This document shows positions 9,586 to 19,521 of a stretch of 64,000 bases of DNA, in pieces. The position numbers were made by a program, and so were the translations under genes. The stretch is taken from the NCBI RefSeq assembly GCF_003991975.1, contig NZ_CP029822.1, positions 2,319,648 to 2,383,647 of the forward strand. Reading direction: 5' to 3'. This stretch comes from Entomomonas moraniae. Lineage in GTDB: Bacteria; Pseudomonadota; Gammaproteobacteria; Pseudomonadales; Pseudomonadaceae. Each line of letters opens with the position of its first letter. Position 1 is the first letter of the stretch. The notes under the pieces were generated by a model. The model searched no databases. It was given only the letters and a program-made list of their open reading frames with translations, and was not told the DNA's origin.

Positions 9586-10720
9586 AAGAATTACTTTAAA
9601 TGCAAATAATCCCAATCATAAGCATGTCACATTATTAGAGCGCTTTCATATTGACGGTTACTTATTGGTATTACTCACTATTTTGGCGATAGCCAACCTA
9701 TTTATACTCTACTCTGCTAGCGGTAAAGATATGGATTTGGTTAACAGGCAGGGAACATTTTTTATAATGGGAGGCGTTGCAATGATTATGATCGCGCAAT
9801 TTGACCCCCGATTTATGGCCCGTTGGGTACTTATTCCTTATATCATCGGTATCATTTTACTTATTATCGTTGATATCAATGGACATAATGCCATGGGCGC
9901 TCAACGTTGGTTAAAAATACCTGGGCTTATTAGATTCCAGCCATCAGAATTTATGAAAATTGTCGTTCCTGCTACCATCGCTTGGTATATTTCAAGACAT
10001 AGCCTCCCTGCAAGCTTTAAACATGTTGTCATTGCTTTTATCTTAACCATCGTACCCTTTCTCTTAGTACTAAAACAACCCGATCTCGGTACATCGCTGC
10101 TTATACTAACCGCAGGGGCTTTTGTCATTTACATGGCGGGGCTCCGTTGGAGTTGGGTGATTAGTGCGATTCTCGCCATCATTCCTATTGCCTATGGAAT
10201 GTGGCACTTTGTAATGCATGACTACCAAAAACATCGCGTACTCACATTCATTAATCCCGAATCAGATCCACTCGGGAAAGGCTGGAATATTATTCAATCA
10301 AAGGCGGCTATCGGCTCAGGAGGCTTTTGGGGTAAAGGATGGCTAGAAGGGACACAATCTCACCTCGATTTCCTTCCTGAAAGCCACACTGACTTCGTTT
10401 TTGCATTAATTGGTGAGGAATTTGGCTTAGTTGGTGTTACACTATTGTTAACAATTTATTTACTGATAATTACTCGCTGTTTAATCATCACAGCGAATGC
10501 CCAGACCCTCTTTGGTAAACTACTGGCCGGAGGGCTTAGTATGACGTTCTTTGTCTATGTGTTTGTTAATATCGGCATGGTCAGTGGATTATTACCTGTG
10601 GTCGGTGTTCCCCTACCTTTTATGAGTTATGGTGGTACATCAGCCATTACTTTGCTCTCTTCATTTGGTATATTAATGGCCATACAAACTCATCGAAACT
10701 GGACAACCTCGATAAGGTAA
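9569..10720 (+). CDS. rodA: Rod-shape SEDS glycosyltransferase RodA
   Basis: This 383-residue polytopic inner-membrane protein polymerises lipid II glycan chains in the elongasome with PBP2. About ten membrane segments are visible. SEDS motifs include GAQRWLKIPGLIRFQPSEFMK, LKQPDLGTS, PESHTDFVFALIGEEFG (with the catalytic Asp region) and the C-terminal VGVPLPFMSYGGTS. It overlaps mrdA and is followed by mltB after 8 nt. Length and order match Pseudomonas rodA. Confidence 0.96.
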   Translation: MLPLHKRITLNANNPNHKHVTLLERFHIDGYLLVLLTILAIANLFILYSASGKDMDLVNRQGTFFIMGGVAMIMIAQFDPRFMARWVLIPYIIGIILLIIVDINGHNAMGAQRWLKIPGLIRFQPSEFMKIVVPATIAWYISRHSLPASFKHVVIAFILTIVPFLLVLKQPDLGTSLLILTAGAFVIYMAGLRWSWVISAILAIIPIAYGMWHFVMHDYQKHRVLTFINPESDPLGKGWNIIQSKAAIGSGGFWGKGWLEGTQSHLDFLPESHTDFVFALIGEEFGLVGVTLLLTIYLLIITRCLIITANAQTLFGKLLAGGLSMTFFVYVFVNIGMVSGLLPVVGVPLPFMSYGGTSAITLLSSFGILMAIQTHRNWTTSIR

Positions 10721-10728
10721 AAAAATCC

Positions 10729-11721
10729 ATGATTATTAAAAAGACTCAACTTGGCCTATTGGTTTCACTATTCATGCTAACAGGAATACTGAATGCCAAT
10801 GACTATAATGAATACCCTGACATACAAAACTTCACAAAGGACTTGGTTGAAAATCATGGTTTTGCAGAGGAGCAAGTCCATGACTTATTTGCTAAAGTCA
10901 ATAAACAACAAGCTATTCTCGACTTAATTGCCAAACCCGCAGAAAAAGCCAAAGAATGGAAAGAGTATCGCCCTATTTTTATGACCCAACAACGCATTAA
11001 TGAAGGGGTTGCTTTTTGGAACAAGAACCAAGCCGCTTTAGAAAAAGCAGAAAAAATATATGGCGTTCCTGCACAAATTATTGTTGCCATTATTGGTGTA
11101 GAAACTTTCTATGGTCGTAATATGGGCAATTGGCCTGTTATGGATGCGCTGACCACATTAGGTTTTGACTACCCTCCTCGAGCTGATTTCTTTCGTAAAC
11201 AATTAAAAGAATACATGCTGATGACACGTGAAGAACAACTCGACCCGCTCTCACTAAAAGGTTCTTACGCAGGGGCAATGGGAATGGCTCAATTTATGCC
11301 AGGTAGCTTTAGAGCCTACGCTGTCGACTTTGATGGTGACGGACACATTGATATCTGGAATAATCCTACCGATGCTATTGGAAGTGTAGCTAATTATTTC
11401 AAAGCACATCGTTGGCAAACCAACCAACCTGTTGCATTCCAAGCTACTACAAACGGCGACAAAGTAAATACCGTGTTATCCTCAGGGCTTGAATTAGACC
11501 AAACAATTGCTAAACTAAAGCAAGCTGGCTGGACATTGCCTATCACATTGCCTGATAATACACCCGTTATTGCCTTCAAACTTCAAGGCGAAAAAGGTGA
11601 TGAGTATTGGGCTGGACTTAATAATTTTGAAGTTATTACGCGCTATAATCGCAGTGTTATGTATTCATTAGCTGTTTATCAATTATCTGAACAATTATTA
11701 GCCACTAAAATGAAACAATGA
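10729..11721 (+). CDS. mltB: Lytic murein transglycosylase B
   Basis: This 330-residue protein cleaves peptidoglycan glycan strands to 1,6-anhydro ends in the periplasm. A signal peptide occupies residues 1-22 (LLVSLFMLTGILNAN). It has no lipobox Cys, so it looks soluble, like the Pseudomonas SltB1 form. The catalytic Glu lies in IIGVETFYGRN (about residue 124), and YAGAMGMAQFMPGSFRAYAVDFDGDG is the family signature. Its stop overlaps the rlpA start by 4 nt (ATGA). Confidence 0.94.
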   Translation: MIIKKTQLGLLVSLFMLTGILNANDYNEYPDIQNFTKDLVENHGFAEEQVHDLFAKVNKQQAILDLIAKPAEKAKEWKEYRPIFMTQQRINEGVAFWNKNQAALEKAEKIYGVPAQIIVAIIGVETFYGRNMGNWPVMDALTTLGFDYPPRADFFRKQLKEYMLMTREEQLDPLSLKGSYAGAMGMAQFMPGSFRAYAVDFDGDGHIDIWNNPTDAIGSVANYFKAHRWQTNQPVAFQATTNGDKVNTVLSSGLELDQTIAKLKQAGWTLPITLPDNTPVIAFKLQGEKGDEYWAGLNNFEVITRYNRSVMYSLAVYQLSEQLLATKMKQ

Positions 11722-12677
11722 AAAAACTCTCATCTCTTACTCACTTAATCTTACTTAGTGGCTTATCCATCCTCATTATCGGCTGTCAAACAAAGAAACC
11801 CGATGATGTTGATACCTACCAAGACATTGCTAAAACCTCTCCCGAGGGAAAATACGTACGTCCACTAAAAGATGGAGCGCCGTGGTGGGATGTGGATGTC
11901 TCTAACATCCCTGATGCCGAACCGACTCCCTTCACAGGAAGCTACAAAAAAAATCCCTATACCGTCTTGGGTAAAACTTACTATCCTATCAGTTCAGCCG
12001 TTGGCTATACCTCTGTGGGAACAGCCTCATGGTACGGAACAAAATTCCACGGTCAGGCGACTGCCAACGGGGAGCTTTATGATCTTTATGGTATGACAGC
12101 AGCTCACAAAACATTGCCATTACCCAGCTATGTCAAAGTCACCAATCTTGATAATGGGCGTAGTGTTGTCTTAAGAGTAAACGATCGTGGTCCTTTCCAT
12201 TCTGATCGAGTAATCGATCTTTCTTTCGCCGCCGCAAAAAAACTAGGCTATGCAGAAGTGGGAACAGCCAGAGTAAAAGTCGAAGGGATTGATCCAGCCC
12301 AGTGGCAAAAAACACATTCATCAGTCACAACGGTTACTAAATCAGAAACAATACAAGTAGCCGCTACTCCTAACGCCCCTATAAAAGAATATACACCTCC
12401 TGTAGACCAGCATGCACAGCCCAACGAAACAAATACTGTAAAAAATGGTCTATACTTACAAGTAGGTGCTTTTGCTAACCCTGATGCTGCGGAGCTATTA
12501 CGACAACGCCTGATGGGAGTCACCACTACACCTGTATTTATTAACGCTGTAGCGCAAGGAAAAACTCAACTTTACCGAGTGAGATTAGGGCCAATAGCTA
12601 ATCAGCAAGAAGTCCTTAATACCCAGCAGGCTATACGTATTGCTAACTTAGGGAATCCAACCCTTGTTAAACCCTAA
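11718..12677 (+). CDS. rlpA: RlpA septal lytic transglycosylase, lipoprotein
   Basis: This 319-residue outer-membrane lipoprotein cleaves denuded glycan strands at the septum. It has a lipoprotein signal peptide with the Cys in LIIGCQ (about residue 23). A double-psi beta-barrel domain covers about residues 95-190 (GTASWYGTKFHGQATANGE, VRVNDRGPFHSDRVIDLS). A C-terminal SPOR domain (GLYLQVGAFANPDAAELL to about 319) binds denuded peptidoglycan. The position between mltB and dacC matches Pseudomonas. Confidence 0.95.
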   Translation: MKKLSSLTHLILLSGLSILIIGCQTKKPDDVDTYQDIAKTSPEGKYVRPLKDGAPWWDVDVSNIPDAEPTPFTGSYKKNPYTVLGKTYYPISSAVGYTSVGTASWYGTKFHGQATANGELYDLYGMTAAHKTLPLPSYVKVTNLDNGRSVVLRVNDRGPFHSDRVIDLSFAAAKKLGYAEVGTARVKVEGIDPAQWQKTHSSVTTVTKSETIQVAATPNAPIKEYTPPVDQHAQPNETNTVKNGLYLQVGAFANPDAAELLRQRLMGVTTTPVFINAVAQGKTQLYRVRLGPIANQQEVLNTQQAIRIANLGNPTLVKP

Positions 12678-12713
12678 TTTTTATTAACCTTAATTTATTA
12701 AGTAGCTTAACTT

Positions 12714-13877
12714 ATGAAAATTTCCTTATTTATTAAACGAATTACATTATCTGCCACCGTACTTTTCAGTGCATGCTATATACAAGCCCAAGAAATAGCG
12801 CCTGCTCCTCCACAATTGGCAGCAAAATCTTATGTGTTAATGGATGCTGCCACGGGGCAAGTACTCATTAATAATAATGGCGATCAACGACTTCCCCCCG
12901 CTAGCTTAACCAAGCTTATGACCGCCTATATTGCAACCTTAGAAATGAAAAAGGGGCAAGTTCGTCCTACAGACTTAGTCACCATCAGTGAAAAAGCATG
13001 GAAAACTGGTGGCTCTAAAATGTTTGTTGAGGTCAATAAACAAGTTCCCTTAGAAGATTTATTACACGGTATTATTATTCAATCGGGCAATGATGCCAGT
13101 GTTGCTGTTTCTGAATATTTAGCAGGCAGTGAAGATGTGTTTGCTGACATGATGAATAAAACAGCACAACAACTTGGCATGAGTAATAGCCACTTCATGA
13201 ATGCCACAGGCTTACCAGACCCTAATCATTTTTCTTCAGCTCATGACATGGCAACATTAGCACGTGCCATTATTTATGAAGACCCTGCACACTACAATAT
13301 TTATAAACAAAAAGAGTTCCTTTGGAATAACATAAAACAACCTAATCGTAATTTATTACTTTGGCGCGACAACACCGTTGATGGCTTAAAGACAGGCCAC
13401 ACGGATGAAGCAGGCTATTGTATGGTTGCATCAGCTAAACGTGATGATCTTCGCTTAATTGCTGTATTATTTGGAACCAATAGCGAAAAAGCACGTGCTG
13501 AAGAGACACAAAAACTATTAACGTATGGATTTCGCTTTTATGAAAATAAAACTTTCTACAAAAAAGGCGATAAACTCGCTACGCTAGAGGTTTGGAAAGG
13601 TACTCAATCAGAAGTACCTGCTGGCCTTAGCCAAGATATTTCATTAACCTTATTAAAAACGCAATTTAATGGTCTGCATGCACAACTATCCACCCAAAAA
13701 CAATTAACAGCCCCAATACAAGCGGGGCAAGTGGTAGGTAAAGTGGAAATCAAAAATGCCAATAACCAAGTAGTTTATAGCACTGATTTGGTTGCCTTGC
13801 AATCAGTAGAACAAGGTGGTCTCTTCAGACGTATATGGGATAGCATTGTATTATTCTTTAAAGGGCTATTTAGCTAG
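12714..13877 (+). CDS. dacC: D-alanyl-D-alanine carboxypeptidase (PBP5/6)
   Basis: This 387-residue periplasmic enzyme trims the terminal D-Ala from peptidoglycan pentapeptides. It has a signal peptide to about residue 25, the SxxK motif in PASLTKLM (about 62-65), SGN in IIQSGNDASVAVSE, and KTG in GLKTGHTDEAGYC. The PBP5-type C-terminal beta domain ends in an amphipathic anchor (RRIWDSIVLFFKGLFS) for membrane binding. The gene sits between rlpA and ybeD, as dacC does in Pseudomonas; it could equally be named dacA. Confidence 0.93.
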   Translation: MKISLFIKRITLSATVLFSACYIQAQEIAPAPPQLAAKSYVLMDAATGQVLINNNGDQRLPPASLTKLMTAYIATLEMKKGQVRPTDLVTISEKAWKTGGSKMFVEVNKQVPLEDLLHGIIIQSGNDASVAVSEYLAGSEDVFADMMNKTAQQLGMSNSHFMNATGLPDPNHFSSAHDMATLARAIIYEDPAHYNIYKQKEFLWNNIKQPNRNLLLWRDNTVDGLKTGHTDEAGYCMVASAKRDDLRLIAVLFGTNSEKARAEETQKLLTYGFRFYENKTFYKKGDKLATLEVWKGTQSEVPAGLSQDISLTLLKTQFNGLHAQLSTQKQLTAPIQAGQVVGKVEIKNANNQVVYSTDLVALQSVEQGGLFRRIWDSIVLFFKGLFS

Positions 13878-13889
13878 GATGATATATTC

Positions 13890-14162
13890 ATGACAAATCA
13901 AGAACCACCTAAAATAGAGTTTCCTTGTAAAAACTATGGTATTAAAATCATTGGTGATGCCCATGATGAGTTTAAACCGCTGGTTATTGAAATCTTGCAT
14001 CGTCATGTTCCAGATTTTGATGAATCAACAATAACAGACCAATACAGCAGTAATGGTAAATATCACTCATTAAGAGTAAAAATTACAGCAACAGGTGTTG
14101 ATCAGTTAAAAGCCATTCATGATGACTTAAAAGCCACTGGTCGAGTACATATGGTTTTATAA
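13890..14162 (+). CDS. ybeD: YbeD family protein (DUF493)
   Basis: This 90-residue protein has the DUF493 core: [13 protein letters not shown] near the N terminus, a central [16 protein letters not shown] and a C-terminal [10 protein letters not shown]. The family has an ACT-like fold and is encoded next to lipB in many gamma-proteobacteria; its molecular role is not established. Its stop shares one base with the lipB start, so the two are probably translationally coupled. Confidence 0.93.
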   Translation: MTNQEPPKIEFPCKNYGIKIIGDAHDEFKPLVIEILHRHVPDFDESTITDQYSSNGKYHSLRVKITATGVDQLKAIHDDLKATGRVHMVL

Positions 14163-14806
14163 TGGCGAATAGTGAGACGTTAAATGTTCGCAAGCTAGGT
14201 ACACAACCCTATGAATCCGTCTGGCTTGCGATGAAAACGTTTACAGATAACCGCACACAAGAAACACTTGACGAGGTTTGGATACTTCAACACACCTCTG
14301 TTTTTACTCAAGGCAGCGCAGGAAAAGCTGAGCATGTATTAATGCCAGGAGATATTCCTGTTATTCAATCTGACCGTGGAGGGCAAGTAACTTACCACGG
14401 CCCCGGTCAACTCATTGTATACTTAATGATTGATGTAAAGCGCCACCATCTTGGTCCAAGATTATTAGTAACAGCCATTGAAAATTGCCTAATAGGTCTA
14501 TTAGCTAGTTACGGTATAACCGCCTACTCAAAACCTGATGCCCCAGGTGTTTATGTAGGGCAATCAAAAATTGCCTCCCTTGGTTTAAGAATACGCCACC
14601 ATGCTTCTTTCCATGGTTTTGCACTCAATGTGGACATGGACTTAGAACCTTTTTCCCGCATCAATCCCTGTGGTTATGCTGGTATGCAAATGACACAACT
14701 CAGTGAGTTTATAAGTCCTATTGATTTTGATGAACTGACAGAACGCGTCATTACACAAATCACTCAAAAGCTTGCTTATACACACGTTAAATATCTTACA
14801 AACTAA
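14162..14806 (+). CDS. lipB: Octanoyl-ACP:protein octanoyltransferase
   Basis: This 214-residue enzyme moves octanoyl groups from ACP to lipoyl domains, the first step of lipoate synthesis. The signature [19 protein letters not shown], the catalytic Lys in [10 protein letters not shown] and the acyl-accepting Cys in RINPCGYAG are all present. In Pseudomonas lipA follows directly; here lipA lies 8.2 kb away, beyond the pump and transport genes. No strong terminator is visible after it, only a short CAATGA/TCATTG hairpin. Confidence 0.95.
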   Translation: MANSETLNVRKLGTQPYESVWLAMKTFTDNRTQETLDEVWILQHTSVFTQGSAGKAEHVLMPGDIPVIQSDRGGQVTYHGPGQLIVYLMIDVKRHHLGPRLLVTAIENCLIGLLASYGITAYSKPDAPGVYVGQSKIASLGLRIRHHASFHGFALNVDMDLEPFSRINPCGYAGMQMTQLSEFISPIDFDELTERVITQITQKLAYTHVKYLTN

Positions 14807-14945
14807 AACAACTGATTTAATAAATAGCCCAATGATTCATTGAGTTATAGAATTATTTTCAATGTAAAGAATAAGTAAAATTTAGGTAAACCTGTCAATA
14901 AATAAAATAGTTATTGTATGATGACTGGCATATCAATATATTTTA

Positions 14946-16133
14946 ATGAGTGTGACAATGAAGAAAGCGAAGAAAACGATTATTTTATCAATGATTCTAA
15001 TAATCATTATTACTCTTATCTACTTTTTTTTCTTCAATAAAGAAGAGCAAATTAGCTATTTAACTGAAAAAGCTAGAATAGGGAATATTCAACGTACCGT
15101 TAATACAACAGGCGAAATCAGCGCTAAACAAATAGTGACTGTCGGTGCACAAGCGTCAGGCCAAATCAAAAAACTTTACGTTTCACTGGGACAATCGATT
15201 AAAAAGGGCGATATGATTGCTGATATTGACTCAACCACCCAAGAAAATGACCTCAATATCAATAAATCTAAACTTGAATCCTATAAAACCCAATTAGAGG
15301 CAAAAAAAGTTGCTCTGGTTGTTGCGCAAAAGAAATACAATCGTGAAAAAAACCTCTTAACAAAAAATGCTACGTCCGATGAAAACCTTGACAGCGCCCG
15401 TGACACACTAGCCACAGCCAAAGCCAATGTTGCTGATTTAGAATCATTAATTGTACAAACACAAATTTCTGTGAATACCGCAGAAACCAACTTAGGCTAT
15501 ACCAAAATTGTAGCACCTCTTGATGGCACTGTTGTTTCTATTCCTGTAGAGGAAGGACAAACGGTCAACGCTAACCAAACCACACCAACCATTGTTCAGG
15601 TTGCAGACTTGAAGCTTATGGAAATCAAGATGCAGATATCTGAAGGAGATATTACAAAAATTAAACCAGGAATGGAGGTAATTTACAGTATTCTCTCAGA
15701 ACCCACTAAAACATTTACAGGCAAGCTCGACACCATCGATCCCGGTCTTACAACATTGACGGCAGGAAACTATACAGGCACAACAGACTCCAGCACTGCC
15801 GTTTATTATTATGGTAATTTGGTTGTTCCTAACCCCGATGGTACATTACGAATAGGAATGACCACCCAAAATACAATTGTCGTCTCTAATAAAGACAATG
15901 TATTAATTATCCCGACCATCACATTAAATACTAAAAATGGTAGAAGCTATGTGTATGTTTTAGAAAAAAACAATACCGTTGTTGAAAAAGAAGTCACGAT
16001 AGGACTCTCTGATAGCATGAATACAGAAATCATTTCTGGACTCAAAGACGGAGAAAATGTGATTTCTGCCCAAATGAGTAACACAGAAATCGTCCAAAGT
16101 AATAACAGCAGAATGCGTGGACCTAGGTTATAA
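14946..16133 (+). CDS. macA: MacA-like periplasmic adaptor of an ABC efflux pump
   Basis: This 395-residue membrane-fusion protein has an N-terminal membrane anchor (residues 10-30, IILSMILIIIITLIYFFFF), a lipoyl half-motif near 63-95 (GAQASGQIKKLYVSLGQSI), a long coiled-coil hairpin at about 100-180, and a second lipoyl half-motif YTKIVAPLDGTVVSIPVEEGQTV. This is the MacA arrangement. It links the MacB ATPase to an outer-membrane channel. macB starts 2 nt after its stop and the channel gene follows, so the three genes form one pump operon. Substrates (macrolides, peptides, siderophores) cannot be read from sequence. Confidence 0.9.
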   Translation: MSVTMKKAKKTIILSMILIIIITLIYFFFFNKEEQISYLTEKARIGNIQRTVNTTGEISAKQIVTVGAQASGQIKKLYVSLGQSIKKGDMIADIDSTTQENDLNINKSKLESYKTQLEAKKVALVVAQKKYNREKNLLTKNATSDENLDSARDTLATAKANVADLESLIVQTQISVNTAETNLGYTKIVAPLDGTVVSIPVEEGQTVNANQTTPTIVQVADLKLMEIKMQISEGDITKIKPGMEVIYSILSEPTKTFTGKLDTIDPGLTTLTAGNYTGTTDSSTAVYYYGNLVVPNPDGTLRIGMTTQNTIVVSNKDNVLIIPTITLNTKNGRSYVYVLEKNNTVVEKEVTIGLSDSMNTEIISGLKDGENVISAQMSNTEIVQSNNSRMRGPRL

Positions 16134-16135
16134 CT

Positions 16136-18076
16136 ATGAGTATGATAGAAATCACCAACATCAACAAATATTTTGGCGATGGCGATAACCGTGTTCATGT
16201 CCTTAAAGACATCAATATCACCATCGAAAAAGGGGACTTTATTGCCATTATTGGTCAATCTGGTTCAGGTAAGTCGACCCTAATGAACATATTGGGATGT
16301 TTAGATACTCCATCAACAGGTTCGTATGCTATCGACAATATAAAAACAGAGGAAATGGATAGTAACGAGCTAGCCAAAATGCGTAGTAAAAAATTTGGCT
16401 TTATTTTCCAACGTTATAATCTACTCAGTACTTTAAGTGCTGAAAATAATGTTGCTCTCCCTGCAGTTTATCTAGGACTCGACCATAGCCAACGCTCAGC
16501 ACGTGCTAAAGAACTTTTAGAGAGCCTAGGCTTAGCAGAGAAAACGCAAAACAAACCCAATGAACTTTCGGGTGGTCAGCAGCAACGCGTAAGTATTGCC
16601 CGTGCCCTTATGAACGGAGGCGAAATTATTTTAGCTGATGAGCCAACAGGGGCTCTAGACTCTAGAAGTGGTGAAACCGTGATGGAGATTATTCAAGAGC
16701 TCCATAAAAAAGGGCATACCATTATTCTGGTAACACATGATCAGAATATTGCCAACTACGCTAATCGCATCATCGAAATTAAAGACGGCATTATCATCAG
16801 CGATCAGCGCAAATCTGACGATATCGTTACAACATCCACCCCATCTCCATCCAAAGAACGTAATAGCTTAATGTTCTATAAAGACCAATTTATAGAATCA
16901 TTCAAAATGTCCGTACAAGCTATTATTGCTCATAAAATGCGCTCTATCCTCACCATGTTAGGTATTATTATTGGGATTGCGTCGGTTGTCTCCGTAGTTG
17001 CTCTGGGGCGTGGGTCGCAAGAAAAAATACTTTCTGATATTAACTCTATGGGGACCAACACTATTAATATTTACCCAGGTAAAGGCATGGGTGATATGCG
17101 CTCAGGCAGAGTTAAAACACTTACCGTTGATGATGCTAATGTACTGGCTAAACAAAGCTATTTAGCCAACGCAACCCCAAACACGTCGGCCAGCGGTGTC
17201 CTCATCTACGGAAATATTTCTGTCAATGGTCAAATTAATGGGGTTAATGAACAATACTTTGATGTAAAAGGGCTAAAAATAGATAAAGGCCGTTTCTTTA
17301 ATGATGATGATGTTAAAAATAACAGATCCGTTGTCGTCATAGATCCTAATACACAGAAAAAACTATTTCCTTATGGTGATAACCCTATTGGAAAAGTCAT
17401 TGTTTTAAATAAGAAACCCCTCGAAATCATTGGCATAACGCAAGATCAAAAAACAGTGTTTGGTAACAGCGACACACTGAACTTATGGTCACCCTATACC
17501 ACCGTGATGAATAAGATTACAGGTGAACGCTACATCAGTTCCATTATTGTTAAAGTGAATGATGACGTCAGCTCACAAGTAGCTGAAAAAAATCTAATCA
17601 AACTATTAACTGTAAAGCATGGTACTCAAGATTTCTTCACCCAAAATACTGACAGTATCAAACAAACTATTGAAAGCACAACCAACACCATGACATTGCT
17701 TATTTCATGTATTGCTCTCATTTCTCTTATCGTTGGGGGTATAGGTGTTATGAATATTATGTTAGTATCTGTCACCGAGCGAACCAAAGAAATTGGAATT
17801 CGAATGGCAATTGGCGCACGACAACAAAATATTTTAGAGCAATTCCTAATAGAAGCCGTTTTAATCTGTTTAATTGGCGGTCTATTAGGTATTACACTGT
17901 CTTATGCTATAGGATTTATATTCAATCACCTAGTCAGTGGCTTTAGCATGTCTTTCTCGGCAAGCTCTATTATTTTAGCACTTGGGTGCTCATCACTTAT
18001 TGGTATAGTTTTTGGCTTTATGCCAGCACGAAATGCTTCACAACTAAACCCAATAGAAGCGCTGTCTAGAGAATAA
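16136..18076 (+). CDS. macB: MacB-like ABC transporter, ATPase fused to permease
   Basis: This 646-residue protein has an N-terminal ABC domain: Walker [10 protein letters not shown] (about 42-50), signature LSGGQQQR, Walker [13 protein letters not shown] and the switch His in LVTHD. The permease half starts at about 270 with one membrane helix ([21 protein letters not shown]), a large periplasmic MacB domain, then three helices at the C terminus with the coupling sequence [15 protein letters not shown]. This is the MacB topology. It works with macA upstream and the lipoprotein channel downstream, from which it is separated by 10 nt. Confidence 0.93.
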   Translation: MSMIEITNINKYFGDGDNRVHVLKDINITIEKGDFIAIIGQSGSGKSTLMNILGCLDTPSTGSYAIDNIKTEEMDSNELAKMRSKKFGFIFQRYNLLSTLSAENNVALPAVYLGLDHSQRSARAKELLESLGLAEKTQNKPNELSGGQQQRVSIARALMNGGEIILADEPTGALDSRSGETVMEIIQELHKKGHTIILVTHDQNIANYANRIIEIKDGIIISDQRKSDDIVTTSTPSPSKERNSLMFYKDQFIESFKMSVQAIIAHKMRSILTMLGIIIGIASVVSVVALGRGSQEKILSDINSMGTNTINIYPGKGMGDMRSGRVKTLTVDDANVLAKQSYLANATPNTSASGVLIYGNISVNGQINGVNEQYFDVKGLKIDKGRFFNDDDVKNNRSVVVIDPNTQKKLFPYGDNPIGKVIVLNKKPLEIIGITQDQKTVFGNSDTLNLWSPYTTVMNKITGERYISSIIVKVNDDVSSQVAEKNLIKLLTVKHGTQDFFTQNTDSIKQTIESTTNTMTLLISCIALISLIVGGIGVMNIMLVSVTERTKEIGIRMAIGARQQNILEQFLIEAVLICLIGGLLGITLSYAIGFIFNHLVSGFSMSFSASSIILALGCSSLIGIVFGFMPARNASQLNPIEALSRE

Positions 18077-18086
18077 GGATACATTA

Positions 18087-19457
18087 ATGAAACCAGTTAG
18101 ATTACTTATACTCCCTGTTATTGTTTCTACCCTACTTATGGGGTGTACGTCTAATAAAACCCCAGACCAACGATTACAAGAAAGATTACAGCTTACTCAA
18201 GAAATAACTGCACGTTATCAAATTGATACTGCATGGTGGAAAATCTACAACGATAATGAGCTCAATAAACTCGTTGAGTTAGCCTTGAAAAACAACATTG
18301 ATTTTGCCCAAAGTGCCATCAATGTTAATAAAGCACTGTATCAAGCTAATTTATTAAGTGAAGACCTAGTCCCTAGTTTCTCGGGAGGAGCCAGTGGTTC
18401 AGCGAGTAAAAACGTTAAAGAAGGCGGTGCAAGCACCCGCTCCGTCAGTGGAAACTTAACATTAAGCTATGAAGTCGATTTATGGCGCAAAATAGCCGAT
18501 ACAGCCAATGCGCAAGAATGGGAATATAAAGCCACAGTACAAGACTTGGAAAGCGCCCGCTTAAGCCTTATCAACAGTGTGGTCGATGCCTATTATAACC
18601 TTGTCTATTTAAATGAGGCCATTACAGTCACCGAGCAAAGCATTAAAAACTACCAAGAAATTAGTCAATTGACTGATTATAAATTTCAATACGGTAAAGT
18701 ATCTGCACTTGACCCTGCGCAAGCGACACAATCTGTTTTATCCAGTAAAAATAACTTAATCGACTTAAAAAGCCAGAAAAAAACTGCTGAGCAGACACTC
18801 CGTAACTTACTTAACTTAAAGCCTAATGACCCGTTGGCCATCAACTACCCTAACTTACTTGAACTCCAGCTGCCAGACGTCGACTTAAATATTCCTTTAT
18901 CTGTGCTAGCTAACAGACCTGATTTAAAAGCATCCGAATATCGCTTAGAAGAAGCACTGCTTAATAAAAATGCAACCGATAAAAGTTGGTACCCTACCAT
19001 CACACTCGGCGCAGCAATAAACTCCTCATCTGATAAAATTAATACTGCCTTTAATGTGCCTTTTGCCTCTGGTAATGTAGCCATTGACTTACCTTTCCTA
19101 CAATGGAACAAAGTGCGTTGGAATATTAAAACATCCGAGGCAAACTACGAGTCAGCGAGGCTAACATTTGAAAAAAGCCTTACCACTGCGCTTAATGAAG
19201 TAGACACCTACTACTACTCCTATGCTCGTACCAAAGACACCCTAGACAATACCACAGAAAAATACGAGTATGATAAAAAAATTAGCCAATATTATGATGA
19301 ACGGTATCAACAAGGTGTTGGAGAAATATCTGACTGGCTTAACGCGTTGAATACAGAGACATCCTCTAAAATATCACTCATCAATAATCGTTACCAGCTC
19401 ATTCAATATGAAAACATGCTCTATAAGGCCATGGCAGGACGTTATATAAAAAAATAA
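18087..19457 (+). CDS. Outer-membrane efflux lipoprotein (NodT/OprM type)
   Basis: This 456-residue protein has a lipoprotein signal peptide with the lipobox LLMGC (Cys at about residue 20). Two outer-membrane-efflux repeats follow, recognisable by DTAWWKIYNDNELNKLVELAL, VVDAYYNLV, RPDLKASEYRLEEA and a Gly/Ser-rich strand region. It is the likely channel partner of the MacAB proteins encoded just upstream. It ends at an inverted repeat shared with the convergent mmgE/prpD-like gene. The family name is secure; the name macC or oprM would be a guess. Confidence 0.9.
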   Translation: MKPVRLLILPVIVSTLLMGCTSNKTPDQRLQERLQLTQEITARYQIDTAWWKIYNDNELNKLVELALKNNIDFAQSAINVNKALYQANLLSEDLVPSFSGGASGSASKNVKEGGASTRSVSGNLTLSYEVDLWRKIADTANAQEWEYKATVQDLESARLSLINSVVDAYYNLVYLNEAITVTEQSIKNYQEISQLTDYKFQYGKVSALDPAQATQSVLSSKNNLIDLKSQKKTAEQTLRNLLNLKPNDPLAINYPNLLELQLPDVDLNIPLSVLANRPDLKASEYRLEEALLNKNATDKSWYPTITLGAAINSSSDKINTAFNVPFASGNVAIDLPFLQWNKVRWNIKTSEANYESARLTFEKSLTTALNEVDTYYYSYARTKDTLDNTTEKYEYDKKISQYYDERYQQGVGEISDWLNALNTETSSKISLINNRYQLIQYENMLYKAMAGRYIKK

Positions 19458-19481
19458 ACTGATCTATACACAGATCAGTTT
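19456..19481. terminator. Bidirectional terminator between convergent operons
   Basis: AAACTGATCT and AGATCAGTTT form a perfect 10-bp stem around a 6-nt loop. It lies between the plus-strand pump operon and the minus-strand MmgE/PrpD gene, and the stem ends in A/T runs on both strands, which suits termination from either side. Confidence 0.7.
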
Positions 19482-19521
19482 ATCAAAAATCACCGTCTAC
19501 CTACAAAAGACTAATACATTA